From Cryptomeria japonica (taxonomy: Eukaryota > Streptophyta > Pinopsida > Cupressales > Cupressaceae): a DNA stretch of 64,000 nt. Below, one piece after another: positions 13,057-23,922 of this stretch; position 1 is the stretch's first letter, and the number at the start of each line of letters is the position of its first letter. Below the pieces are notes generated by a model. The model worked only from the letters and a program-made list of their open reading frames with translations, was not told the DNA's origin and did not search any database. Made by a program: the position numbers and the translations under genes. The stretch is from contig NC_081415.1 in the NCBI RefSeq assembly GCF_030272615.1, positions 100,916,796 to 100,980,795 on the forward strand, written 5' to 3'.

Positions 13057-13142
13057 TATATATGGAATATAACTTAAAGTATAAGAAAGAGAAAAGAGAA
13101 GAGAAAATGTCACTTATACTTAAATGTTATATTCCATATATA
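13057..13142. repeat. Near-perfect inverted repeat (hairpin) in Tat-1 leader
   Basis: The left arm 13057-13085 (begins TATATATGGAATATAAC) and right arm 13113-13142 are reverse complements over about 30 bases, with one small mismatch/indel patch. They enclose a purine-rich loop (13086-13112). It could be an RNA hairpin in the leader or a tiny foldback/MITE insertion. Confidence 0.7.
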
Positions 13143-13210
13143 TTCTGCCTCTCACAAACCTAAGAAAAATAATTTTATCAATTACAAGGCCTTTTTTTAC
13201 AACGTTCTGT

Positions 13211-13517
13211 TACAATAGCGCTAGTCTGTGTGAAAACAGAAGCGCTACTTTAACACAAACGCACTAGAATATTACAAAAGCGCTAAAATAAAATATTTTT
13301 ATAACAATACAAAAGCGCTAATATAAATACAAAAGCGCTAATTAATGAACAAAAGCGCCAAAATACTAGCAAAAGCGCTAATTCTTTGACAATAGCGCTA
13401 TTGTAAGAACAAAAGCGCTAAAAGACAAAAAAAACAATAGCGCTAAAACGAGACAAAAGCGCTAAAAGACAAAAAACAATAGCGCTAAAACGCGACAAAA
13501 GCACCAAAGCGCGACCT
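13211..13517. repeat. Phased array of AGCGCT palindromes (about 20-bp spacing)
   Basis: Eleven exact AGCGCT hexamers occur, usually within AAAAGCGCTAA or AATAGCGCTA, plus variants (AGCGCC at 13354, AGCACC at 13500). Six consecutive sites start at 13314, 13334, 13354, 13374, 13394 and 13414, exactly 20 bases apart, with unlike spacers between. Others are 19-25 bases apart, with one gap of 35. It lies just downstream of the PBS in the sense direction of Tat-1. Confidence 0.85.
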
Positions 13518-13574
13518 GTGTGTCAAGTTCAACATTCAAACATGTTAGGTAACAAAAAAATATCAGAAGGTTGC

Positions 13575-13600
13575 GTGTTCGATTCACGTCGGGTTCACCA
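13575..13600 (-). other. Primer-binding site of Tat-1
   Basis: The plus strand reads like a tRNA 3' end: T-stem GTG, loop TTCGATT, stem CAC, then the acceptor strand and terminal CCA. The minus strand therefore starts TGGTGAACCCGACGTGAATC, complementary to that tRNA. Two bases (AA, 13601-13602) separate it from the LTR. Similarity to a tRNA continues for about 28 bases. I could not assign which tRNA. Confidence 0.8.
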
Positions 13601-13602
13601 AA

Positions 13603-15034
13603 TGACGCCCTCCTAAATGGCACAATGTTAGTTTAAGATCGAACAACACAAAACACACAAAACGTTAGAGTTAGTCAATCAAAAACTAAAACATGAAGGC
13701 ATTCCAAAGGAGACACTAAAAACATGCTAATGAATCTAACTAAAGAAGTAAGACAATGAGATATCTCCAACTATCTCTTAACATGATATTAGCTCCTTTC
13801 TCCCTTGTTCCTCTCCTCTCCAAGTTCCAAAATAGTGTAGCTCTCAGCAGCTTTTTGCACTATGGATGCTTATGGAGGATTGAGATTGTAGAATAGCTCT
13901 AAACATGAAATGAAAAGCTATTTTAATGCTAAAATGATGTGTTTTAACCAAAAGACAATATTTAGTTATGCTATGCTAAATGCTCTCTAAAATGTCTATA
14001 GTCTAAATGCTTACAAGTTTTCAGGATCTGGATTATGAAGGAATTGGCTCTATTTATAGGAAAAATGGAGCAATGGATGGCCAGGATTGAAAGGTTTAAT
14101 CAAGGGTCAAGCTTGAAAGTTGGGGATCCATGTGCACAATTTGCACCAATGAAATGGTGACAAGTGTCAACACAGGATTGGGTTGAGAGAAGAGGTTGGA
14201 GGCATTAAAGGCCTGAGAAGACCTCATGGTTATCTAAAGGCTAAGAGTCAAGCCTAAATTAGGATTACCCACTGGATTAAGAGTTAATCCAAGGATAAAC
14301 CTTTGTGCAAATGATTAAGAGATAATCATGGTCAAAGCATTGAAGGCTTGATGAGACCCTTGGGTTGGGTAGAGGTTGAGTCAAAACAAATGTTTTAACC
14401 ATGTGGGAGAGTTGAATTAACCATTAATGGTTATTGGAGACTTTGTGGATTAAGTGGTTGAAAGTTGGAAGCCTTTAATGGTTTTCAAAGACTTTGGGGT
14501 TTTTGGTGGTTGAAGGTTGAAAACCTTCAATGGTTATCCAAGACTTTGGGCCATTTGAGAAGTGACCCCATTTTGCTTAGGAATGTGACAATAATTAGGG
14601 GATGGATTAGGCTAATTAGGAAGGGGTTAGAAGAATCTAGAAGGGGATTAGATTTTGCAAGTGGATTTGGTGGGTGAGGGAAAATAGGATTTTATTAAAA
14701 TAAAAATTCATTTATTTCAAAATGTGTGCAAGTTGCATTTGTAGGAAAATGCAAGTGGGGTGGGGATAATGATTTAAATAAATGTTTTATTTAATTTATT
14801 TAAAAGAGGAATAGGGGGATTTAATTAAATAAATAGATTTTATTTATTTAATTAATGGGAATTTGATTTTAATGAATTAATTAAAATAAATCGAATAATT
14901 TATTTAATTAATAGAAGAATGTTTGGGGATGAATTAATTAAATATTAATTTAATTAATTGATGGCTAGTGGATTTTTAATCAAATAAATACGAAATATTC
15001 ATTTAATTAAAATGGACAGATTTGTGTGACTACA
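13603..15034 (-). repeat. 5' LTR of Tat-1 (1432 bp)
   Basis: Plus-strand ends TG (13603) and CA (15034); on the sense strand it begins TGTAGTCACACAAATC and ends GGGCGTCA. A TATA box on the minus strand (plus TATTTATAG at 14051-14059) marks the likely promoter, with U3 at high coordinates. Bases 14440-14560 contain imperfect internal repeats of a GACTTTGG motif, and the outer third is AT-rich (TTAATTAAAT). The same TATA context and end sequence recur in the LTRs at 22119 and 38441. Confidence 0.85.
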
Positions 15035-15672
15035 CTTATCACCAAGGGATTTTTGTCTCATAATGCAAGGTACATGAGGGGTATCTATGGGGTACGATCC
15101 ACACTCCCAAAAGCATTGAATGTAGGATTTTGGGCTACTAAGTTGGTTCTTATTGTAAAATTTTGAGGGGTCCCAATCCAATAACAGATTCTTAGAGCAA
15201 GCCACTTAAGACTTTAGTTGAGCTTATCGGTGCGGGGAAGGCCCCCACATACATCGAATTCACTCAACACTCTAGCCACCTAATGAGTATGTTTATATAG
15301 CAGCTCGAAAAACCCGCTTGAGAGTACGCTGGGAGAGATGATATCCCCAACGCATCCCAATTCGAAGTACCTCTGTGGGGTGATGAAATCCCCAGTCAAA
15401 GATACCCCTCACTATTTGAAATAAAATAAAATTGGGCGTCATTGTCACCTTCTCCCTTTCTCCCAAGACCCCGAAGGCGGGTGGAAAGGTAGTTAATGCA
15501 ACAGTAGGTCCACCCCAAACACGATAAAAGTTCTTTCCTTTAAGAAAATCAAATGTGAGTTAATCTATGTGCAACCTGATTCACTTTCATTTTAAAGCCC
15601 AAATTAAGGTGTTGAATACGCATGTGCATGCCAATTTTAAACACCAAATCGAAATGTGAAGGTATGCATGTC

Positions 15673-15850
15673 AATTTTAAGCCCGAACTGAAGTGTTATA
15701 CATGCATGTCCATTTTAACCATTGTTAATTTTAAGCCCAAACTGAAGTGTTACACATGCATGTCCATTTTAACCATTGTTAATTTTAAGCCCAAACTAAA
15801 GTGTTATACATGCATGTCAATTTTAACCATTGTTAATTTTAAGCCCAAAA
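15673..15850. repeat. 54-bp tandem repeat in Tat-2 leader
   Basis: The word AATTTTAAGCCC starts at 15673, 15727, 15781 and 15835, exactly 54 bases apart; units carry CATGCATGTC and TTTTAACCATTGTT. A more diverged copy precedes it from ~15590. The period is a multiple of three, so it yields an open 18-aa repeat on the plus strand that I regard as an artefact. Confidence 0.9.
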
Positions 15851-15992
15851 AATGAATTGTGAGAGCATGAATGTTTATGATCTAATGCTAATCCGACATC
15901 ATCTATAAATTCACCATAGGCTGCAAAGAGATGATTAGTAACCAGATACAACTAACAAAAAATATGACAGAAACGAATGTGTTATGATACCT

Positions 15993-16126
15993 GCATGATT
16001 GTGTGACCCTGCATAAGCGATTGCATGATTCTATCAAAGCGACTGTGTGATCCTAACAAGCCGAATGCGTGATTCTAACAGATTGATTGCGTGATGCTAA
16101 CAAGGCGATTGCATGATCCACAGGCA
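15993..16126. repeat. 22-bp phased repeat block A in Tat-2 leader
   Basis: Units like GCGATTGCGTGATTCTAACA begin at 16017, 16039, 16061, 16083 and 16105, exactly 22 bases apart, with a degenerate copy near 15993. The tract ends in a short A-run (about 16131-16147). Confidence 0.9.
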
Positions 16127-16154
16127 GACAACACAAAAAAAAAAAAAACTGAAG

Positions 16155-16409
16155 CTAATTTTGATCAGAAACCTGCAAAATAGATTGTGATGCTCTAGCA
16201 AGGTCTCTCATCATCCATTCAATGTTAACCAAATCATATTTCACCCGATATGAGAGAACTAATCTATTGTATCTGTCGATGGCTAGTTGGTCTTCCAGAT
16301 CTTGTATCTTCTTTTTCGCTTTGAGAATTTGTTGATGGCGCCTGGCTTGTCTTCTTTGCTTATTTGTCCTCCTGGCACCTGAAATTTTGAATTGTACCTT
16401 ACATGTCAT
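16155..16409 (-). CDS. Small basic coiled-coil ORF in Tat-2 leader
   Basis: 84 codons: a basic N-terminal half (RRTNKQRRQARRHQQ) followed by a heptad-rich stretch (LKAKKKIQDLEDQL) and a less charged end. It lies between the two 22-bp repeat blocks, upstream of where gag would be. No family recognised. It could be a leader ORF of the kind reported upstream of gag in some Tat elements, or a decayed gag-like fragment, or chance. Confidence 0.3.
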   Translation of the reverse strand: MTCKVQFKISGARRTNKQRRQARRHQQILKAKKKIQDLEDQLAIDRYNRLVLSYRVKYDLVNIEWMMRDLARASQSILQVSDQN

Positions 16410-16538
16410 AAACTCTCATAACAAAAACATGCAATAAAAATAATCCATTTCCAGATTTACCCAATTTCATGTAGAATTGCACAAATCAGAGAACAGAAAA
16501 GAAATAAGAACAAAAATATCAGAACAACAATATTCAGA

Positions 16539-16692
16539 GCGATTGCGTGATTCTGTGTAGGCGATTGTGTAATCCTGTAAGGGCGTTTGCGTGATGGGTT
16601 CTGCATGAATGCGTAACCCTATCTATTCAATTGCGTAGCCCTGTCTATGCGATTGCGTAATGATGAAACTGTGAATGCATGACGAAGATATC
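16539..16692. repeat. 22-bp phased repeat block B in Tat-2 leader
   Basis: Seven units of the same motif as block A start at 16539, 16561, 16583, 16605, 16627, 16649 and 16671, exactly 22 bases apart. The core GATTGCGTGAT is variably mutated, mostly at its CG. Block B ends about 90 bases from the PBS. Confidence 0.9.
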
Positions 16693-16783
16693 TGCTTTGA
16701 AATCCATGCAAAAACTGTAAAAAAGGAAAAAATCCGTACAATTTGCAAAAGTAACATAGAAAACAATGAAGGTTAACTAGTTG

Positions 16784-16804
16784 TTTTTCACGTCGGATTC
16801 ACCA
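16784..16804 (-). other. Primer-binding site of Tat-2
   Basis: Plus strand CACGTCGGATTCACCA differs by one base from the Tat-1 site over the last 16 bases. It is followed by AAA and the LTR TG at 16808. Confidence 0.75.
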
Positions 16805-16807
16805 AAA

Positions 16808-18022
16808 TGTGCTATGCTCAAATTCATCATTTCTAAATAGGAAATAAGGAAAATCATGAATCCCTTAACTATCTAAGCAATTCGAATACAAACCAATGAA
16901 ATAGATGCAAAACAAAATGAAATTAAACAATATAAAACTCCCTATTGTGCATCATGGCTTCCATTGTTCTTCTCCTCTTTGTGGTATGGTGGCTCTCAGA
17001 TATTGCGCTGGCAACCTGCAAGTGACAAAAAGATTCAAAGTTCACGATTATTGAAAATGGAGATTGAATGCTCAATTTATAGATTATTGGAGAAGATTGA
17101 TTGAAAGGTAGAACAAATTGATCAAGAGGTGGAACTCAAGTGAGCTCACATGAAAATTGATAGTTGAACTACTGATTTGGAGGTGGAACATAATAGATTG
17201 AATAAATTAATTGAGTCAACTGATTGAGAAAAGCCTAACTGAAGGAAGAAAAAGAATGATTGGAGGAAATTAAGAAGATGACAAAGCTAACTAGAAGATG
17301 GAAGAGATTGAAGAGATAAATGATTTAATTAATTAATTGATTGAATTAATTAATTTAGCATGTGCTTGCACTTTGACTTAGATTTTCAATTTAATCTTTG
17401 CATGAGATTTATTCAAATAATTGAATTTATTTTAAATTCAATTTAGTATTTGAATATATTTAGAACTTGACTTTTATTTTTGAAATCATGCACATGTATT
17501 TGAATTTAGAAGAAATTAAAAGAATTTGAAATTAAATGAAATTAGAATTTGGAGATTTGGAAATGGAATTAGAAGAATTAATTAGTTAATTAAATAATTT
17601 AAAGAAACTATTTAATTATTTTAGAAATGGAATTTAATTAAATAATAAAGATTATTTAAATTAAAGGATTAAATCACAATTAATTAAATAATAAATATTT
17701 AATTAATATTTAGAAAAGGGTTGAATGATTAGATGATTAGAGATAGAAATTGAAAATAGAATTAATTTATTTAAATAATAAAGATTATTTAAATTGGGGA
17801 ATTAATCAAAATTAATTAAATAATAAATATTTAATTAACATTAGAAAATAGTTAAATGATTAAATGATGATAGAATAGGAAATAGAATAATTAGTAAGAT
17901 GATGAGGAAATATGAAATTAGAAGAATAAAATTACTTTACTTGATTAAATAATTGAAGAATTATTTAATCAACTAGAGGAATAATTAGTACATGACTAGT
18001 GAGATATATTTAGGTGTCTACA
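16808..18022 (-). repeat. 5' LTR of Tat-2 (about 1215 bp)
   Basis: Starts TG after the PBS and ends GTGTCTACA at 18022, the same terminus as the other Tat LTRs here. A CAATTTATAG patch near 17070 is a candidate TATA region. Bases 17300-17960 are very AT-rich, with repeated TTAATTAAAT words. No coding. Confidence 0.75.
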
Positions 18023-19162
18023 ATTCCATCTAAATATTTTTGTGTCAAACCACAAGCACTAGTCGTGTGTATGCTCTCTCTGCATGCTTTGAGAAATATT
18101 GGAGATAAAAATTCCTAATATATCTTTTCCTATAGGAGACATAGTTTGGGATTTCATCAACCCTAGGAACAACCTTAACCATATCTCTTGACAGGGTTTA
18201 GAAAGGGGGCTCGAGAATAAGTTGGAAATCAAGAAGTGATCATCATTGTGTTTGGTTGAGCCCCAATACCCTTGGTGTATCTACAATATGTGGTGAAAAG
18301 TCTAGGAGAGACCATCTTAGCTCAAGCATGTGTAGACGGTCGATTTGATCACAAAATCACCCTAGTATACTTGTAAATAGAATCTTGGGGACATCGACCA
18401 TATTTAGTGTGGTGCAAGAGATGTGTATCATACCCTAAAGCTACTAACGATATACCTCTAGGTTTCAATATAGAAATCATTGAGGGGAGTCTTGTAGCAC
18501 TCCTCCATAAGTGATTTCATAGACACATGAATATTTTTATCTATCCTTCACCTAGTATTGGTACTAATGGTAATTCTATTTTGAGTCTACACTGTGTCAC
18601 ACACATGTGAATAAATTTAAGGAATGTAAGCTTGTTTGGCATGTTTTCTATGTGTTAAACCAATGAATGTACTCATCCTAAATTCCAACACATGTCTAGC
18701 CAAGTGCCTTTAGATTTATCTATGCCAAATACTTTTTCCAAACAATCCAATCAATCATCAAATTAATCTTATATCTTGATGGTTTCATCTCAACCAAATT
18801 GTCCAAAATGACCAAACTCCAAATTAGTGAATACGTTAGCCATTTGGTAAACCCATCTTGGTTTTCAACTAGTTCATTTAGTCAAAATTTTATAACCTTA
18901 CAATACATTTTTCTTTTAGTCAATTAGAGTTGTTTGAACCATCAAATATTTTTTAATCCCTAGTTTGACAAATCTATGCCTAAATCAATGAATCTATTAT
19001 TAGTTTTGATAGTTATGTTTAGCTTCAGTTTCACAAACTAAAATCACTTGAAATTTGTCAAACGTTGTTTTGGCAGTTGTATGAGATGTTTGGTGGGTCT
19101 ATACTGTGTTTGGTAGACCCATTTCCCATACACAATCCAAAGAGAAAAATCTAGGTCTAAAG
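18023..19162. other. No recognisable feature
   Basis: Moderately AT-rich DNA with no long ORF, no repeat structure and no match to the elements around it. Confidence 0.5.
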
Positions 19163-21022
19163 TGTTGTAGATATGGTGTCAACATATCGTCTTGTCAATG
19201 ATGCCAACCCTCAGTGTGTTGAGTTGTCATTGATGCTTGCACTTGTATGTTGATGGCGCACAATGTTGAAGTACAATAATGAAATTAAAGTTTATGGTTG
19301 GATACCATGCCTTGATTGAGGCCAACTAAGGTAGTATTGTGTATATTTGTTGTCAGCAAAATTTGGTATCATGATGACATATTAAGATGAGGATTAGAAG
19401 TATTAAGATGAGGACTATAAGTACTTATGAGGCTAATGGTATGTTGTAAAATATTGTTCTATCTCTCTTGCTTCTCTTGAATAAGGAATTGATGCTATGA
19501 AGTAGTTCTAGCCTCTACAAATTATTCAAAGAATGTATGTAGGAAGTTGTTCTGAAGACCATTGGTGAGAATGTTTCACATTTTTCTACATTTACAGATA
19601 TGGACTTGTGGTTTAGTAATTAGCTTTAATGTGATATGGATGACACATCCTTCTCATTATAGGACACTAGAGTTGTTGCAAATATTTCTAGTAATCACAG
19701 TGTGTAGACTGTTTGATTATATGTCTGGAATAGTCTAGAGAATGTTCCATATTTCCTTGTATTTATGTGTTTGCTCCTGTAGTTAGGTGGTCATACTTAT
19801 GTTGTCTGTGCAATGTCTCAGTTCTGTTTTCAAGTGTTGAAGTGTACCACAAGTATGATTGATAGCATTCTATCTCAAGACTATGTTTTTTGGATTACTA
19901 GGAATGAAGTGTTTTGTATTTGCTTGCTTGTGCCAACTCAATTTGGCATGATAGTATTAAAGAAGTGTATGTGATGATGTTGAATGCTATTGAAATGTCT
20001 TAATATGGTCCACATATTAGATTCTGATCTCTATTGGGTTGCATCTTTATATTTTGGGAGATTTGTGTTTGTTTGTCTGACAGGGCCTTGTTTCTCATGT
20101 GTGCCATGTATTTGAGTGTTTGCATTGTTTTTGGAGGATGTGGCAAATTTTTTTTGGGTTGAGCTAAGTCTTGATGTGAACCGTAATGTGTAATTTCTCT
20201 TGATGGATGTATTTTTAGGTTGAATGGTAAAGAGATATGCATTGCCTTGTTGTTGACTTAGAGTGATTTGTGCTAATCCTTGGATTGATGTGATTGCTTG
20301 GGAATGAATGTCAAGGAGTTTATTGTTCATGTTTATCTTATGGATAGGACCACAATGGGTTTTTTGCTCTGTAGAGGTGTTTTGGAGTGACCTATTACAT
20401 GATTCATGCTTTTCATCTCTAACTGACTTGGAGAAGGATTATTGTAGGTTGCAGAGCATATATATTGAAGATCATTCATTGGAGAGTGTTTTCTTGTGTG
20501 AACATTAAAGGTGTATTATAAACGACAGGTTGGAGGTAGTGAGCCAAAGGCTACAACATTCATAAAATTGATTTCAGTCTACTGGAGGCAGTGAGCCAAA
20601 GGTAGCTATAGTGGTGGTAGTGCGTAGGAGGTAGTGAGCTAAAGGAAGTTATAATTCAAGTTGTTTCTTCATTGTGTCTTGGTTTGAGGTAGTGAACCTC
20701 TTCAAAAAGTCTATATAAGTCTGGTGGATTTTAGTAAGTTGTAGCTTCCTTGGGTTGTAGCCCTAAAACATAGTTGTAAATCTATTTTATTATTGTGAGG
20801 TTGGAATTTAATAATAGACCGGAGTATCTCTTCTCATCATGGTTTTTTTCATATGGGGATTTCCATATATACGTAGTGTTCTCTTGTACACTTGTGTTGA
20901 TTCCTTTATCTTTCATTGGTGCTTATTAGTTTAAAGATATGAGTTAATAGTTGGTGTAGAAAAGTTTAAGTTTTAAGAGATATTAATTCACCCCCCTCTC
21001 TAAATATCTGATGCGTCCAACA
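19163..21022 (+). mobile_element. Solo LTR, copia-like (1860 bp), TSD TAAAG
   Basis: Starts TGTTGTAGATATGG and ends GCGTCCAACA, giving TGTTG/CAACA inverted ends. It is flanked by identical TAAAG at 19158-19162 and 21023-21027. The 5' part contains CTTGTCAATGATGCC, resembling the start of the copia LTR at 47530-50155. The 3' part has the TTCACCCCCCTCTC signature common near plant copia LTR ends. Between 20530 and 20640 a GGAGGTAGTGAGCCAAAGG motif occurs three times. No internal region: a solo LTR left by LTR-LTR recombination. Confidence 0.85.
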
Positions 21023-22118
21023 TAAAGGAAAGGTATAGCTCTCTTGATTCCAAAGTAATAAGAATTAATCTTTTCACAATATATCTAGACAAAATTGGTC
21101 ACATTCATCACCTTAAATGCCATAAATTGAGTCAAATATCATCTCTCTTTGAACAAGGACAAACCAAAACACAGAAAATATTACCCATATCATAATAATT
21201 GACATTTACACCATCTAATATCACATATCCAATCTTGAAAACTTAATTGAGATCTTTAATCCTAAGAAGAACCTATTGTGATGCTTTCTAAAAAAACAAG
21301 CCTATATCAAGCTAGTAATCCATCATCCAAACTATTTCTCCTTGAGCAAAAGGTATAGTTTGTATCCACATCTCCTTTGCTTGAGAACTTAACCTACCAT
21401 AAGGAAATCCATCAAATGAACTTCATCATCAAATCCTTACTATATAGTTGAAAGGATAGTATATAATTATTTGTCCACATATAACTTCAAAATAACTGTC
21501 CTTGGATCAGGAGACACCAACTAAACACCACCTCATCATAACCACATCCATATATACCAACTTCATGCTTGTTACATGCTTGCAAGCTAAGAAATTAATA
21601 AAGCACCAATTACTTTTCTAAATAAGAATTATTGGATATTAAAATCTTTATTAAATGAATTTAGGAGAACCATCAATCCAACCCAATTCACAATGGTAGA
21701 ACAACCTAAATATTTACCTCAACGAGCCAAGCCTTATTGAACAAACCCAAGAAATGGGCATGGTTGCCAAAGTGATATAATTAAGGAAAGGGATCATCCT
21801 TGAATAATTCATACATTGAGGTGTGAAACGTCCCCCTAATTTTGAGTTGTCAAACGTAGGAGATATTATGAGACATTAGTCTCTTGAACCCTTTTCTGAA
21901 AACCCATGGGGGAACCTTTAATCATAAGATCCAATCCTTGGTAGTAGTGTTATGGTCCAACTTCTTCACACCACACCTCCTCCAATTTCATTATCCACGA
22001 AACCCATCACTATTCCTAGTTATAATTTGGTTACCACTTCTCAAATCCAACTCAACGTACCCCATATTCTCACTCAACCATCTATACCATGGCTATAACA
22101 TACATTCTTAATTCTACT
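21023..22118. other. No recognisable feature
   Basis: Only short ORFs (for example 21884-22111, plus) without domain signals. Confidence 0.5.
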
Positions 22119-23922
22119 TGATGTCATGGAAATGGGGACAAGGCAACAACAAAGTTCAATGTTAATAAGTTAGTTTCAACCATAAAACCAAAACAAAGAA
22201 CTAAAAACAATTCCAAACATATCAAAAGAGATTTCAAAAATTATGAAAGAAGTTTAACAAAAGAAAAGAAAGGAGAAGAGCCTCCCTAAGATGCTTCCAT
22301 GATGCCTTTTGATTCTTCTTCCTTGTTTCTCCCCTCTCCAAATCCCAAATGAGTGTATCTCTCAACTTTAGCACTAGCCATGGATGCCATATGGAGATTC
22401 AAGATGGTTGGATGTTATAAACAAATTCTATGGAAGTGTAGATAGTGATGCTATAAGAAAGCTCTATGCTAATACCAGTATAGCAACGATACTCTAATGC
22501 TTTCTTCTTTTCTTGAGGAGAAGGGTTCTATTTATAGAAGAAATGGGGAAACGAAGGGTTAAGATTGAGCAAACTTAACAAGGGTTAGGATTGAAAGATA
22601 TTCAATCCATGTGAGACTTTCAACCCAATCCCATGTTGACAAGTGTCACCATGAGGAGGCTTGAGAGGGGAGATAAGGAACATTAAATGCTTGAGGGGAC
22701 ATGATGGTTACCCTAGGGGGTTGAGTTAGGGTTGGGTTAATGGATAGTCCTTTTATCCAAGGGATAAATGAAGGTGCAAGGGTTAAATGGTTACCTTAGT
22801 CAAAGAAATAAATGCTTTGAAGAGACCCATGAGTCAAAAGGATGGTTAAGTTAGAGGAAAGTCTCTAACCAAAGGTAAAAGGTGAGTTAACCATAAATGG
22901 TTATGTAAGAGCCTTTAATGGTTTGGAAGACTTTAGAGTTTAACCATTGAAGACATAAAGCCTTTAATGGTTATTGAAGACTTTGGAGGTTTTTGAGAAG
23001 CGACTTCCTTTTATTTAGGAATGTGACAATGATTAGGATAGGATTAGGCTAATTAGAAGGAGTTAGAAGAATCTATAAGGGATTTAGGCGTGCAAGTGGA
23101 TTTGTAGGAGAATGCAAGTGGGATGAATTTTGGGATTTTCAATTGAAATAAAATCATTTATTTCAATTAAATGGTATAATTTTCATTTGGATAGATATTT
23201 AAATAAATATTAATTTATTTAAATGTGAATGTGAATTTTGGATTTTATTTAAATAAATCTTAATTTATTTACATGAGAAAAAGGAAGATAAAGCATTAAA
23301 TGCTTGAAGACTTTGAGGGAAACCATTAAAGGCTTAAAATGACTCTAGAAAGAAGCCAATAAGTTTGAAGACTTTAAGGGAAACCATTAAAGGCTTAAGA
23401 AGACTCTATAAGGAAGCCATTGAGTTTGAAGACTTTAAGGGAAACCATTAAAGGCTTGAGAAGACTTTGGAAGGAAGCCATTAAGTTTGAAGACTTTAAG
23501 GGAAACCATTAAAGGTTTCAAGTGGGTGAGGATAAATAGGATTTTAAATAAATAATTTATTTATTTTAAAATAGTTGTGCAACTTGCATTTGTAGGAAAA
23601 TGCAAGTGGGTGGAGGATAAAGGTGATTTTAAATAAATGTTAATTTATTTAAATGTGAGAGATGGGATATTGGGGGATTTAAATAAATATTTATTTAAAT
23701 GTGAGAGAAGATTTAAAGAAACAAATATGATTTATTTATTTAATTAATGGTCTGAATTTGGTTAAGTGAATTAAATCAAATAAATTGAATAATTTATTTA
23801 ATTAATACTAGGAGAAGAGGGTTAAGATGAATTAATTAAATATTAATTATTGATTGATGGTTAAATAATCAAATAAATACTAAATATTCATTTAATTAAG
23901 TGGACAGATTTATGTGTCTACA
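22119..23922 (-). mobile_element. Solo LTR of a Tat-like element (1804 bp)
   Basis: TG at 22119 and a terminal TGTGTCTACA ending at 23922 match the Tat-3 LTR end to end (for example the AAACCAAAACAAAGAACTAA stretch near the start). The minus-strand TATA box is at 22529-22536. The flanks CTACT (22114-22118) and CTAAT (23923-23927) agree at four of five bases, as expected of an old target duplication. No PBS or internal sequence adjoins it. Confidence 0.8.
23306..23525. repeat. 61-bp tandem repeat inside the solo LTR
   Basis: GAAGACTTT(G/A)AGGGAAACC starts at 23306, 23367, 23428 and 23489, exactly 61 bases apart. The units are close copies. This expansion partly explains why this LTR is longer than its relatives. 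Confidence 0.9.

Larger units (their letters stand above)
10599..13574 (-). other. Tat-1 leader (PBS to gag)
   Basis: About 3 kb between the PBS and the gag ATG, unusually long. Going from gag towards the PBS it holds a region with a small ORF (11051-11575), a segment around 12190-12400 that loosely resembles the Tat-2 and Tat-3 leaders (a TATAGCGGCTCGAA-like patch and an AGTAGGTCCAC patch are shared with Tat-2), a hairpin (13057-13142) and the phased AGCGCT array. No long coding region. Confidence 0.7.
1..15034 (-). mobile_element. Tat-1: Ty3/gypsy Tat-lineage LTR retrotransposon, 3' end outside window
   Basis: Read on the minus strand the order is 5' LTR (15034-13603), PBS (13600-13575), long leader, gag-PR-RT-RNaseH-second RNase H-INT (10598-3312), low-complexity spacer, and an extra ORF in the opposite orientation (from 531 off the left edge). 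The second, archaeal-type RNase H after the normal one, and an antisense ORF between pol and the 3' LTR, are established traits of the plant Tat lineage (Ogre, Retand and Grande relatives). More than 15 kb is visible and the 3' LTR is not. It lies inside the leader of Tat-2. Internal stops make it unlikely to be autonomous now. Confidence 0.9.
15035..18022 (-). mobile_element. Tat-2: leader, PBS and 5' LTR of a second Tat-like element, interrupted by Tat-1
   Basis: Order on the minus strand: LTR (18022-16808), PBS (16804-16784), leader down to 15035, where the Tat-1 LTR begins. The rest must lie to the left of Tat-1, outside the window. No gag or pol is visible. Leader bases 15300-15560 loosely resemble leader parts of Tat-1 and Tat-3. 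Confidence 0.75.

Noticed and set aside
13211-13517. A CRISPR-like array (short conserved cores with unlike spacers)
   Set aside because: Cores of about 10 bases and spacers of about 10 bases inside a eukaryotic LTR-element leader, with no cas genes; the spacing is unlike any CRISPR array.
15622-15855. ORF with an 18-aa repeat (Cys/Lys-containing)
   Set aside because: The 54-base tandem repeat is divisible by three, so it stays open by chance; no start context or homology, and it is antisense to the element.
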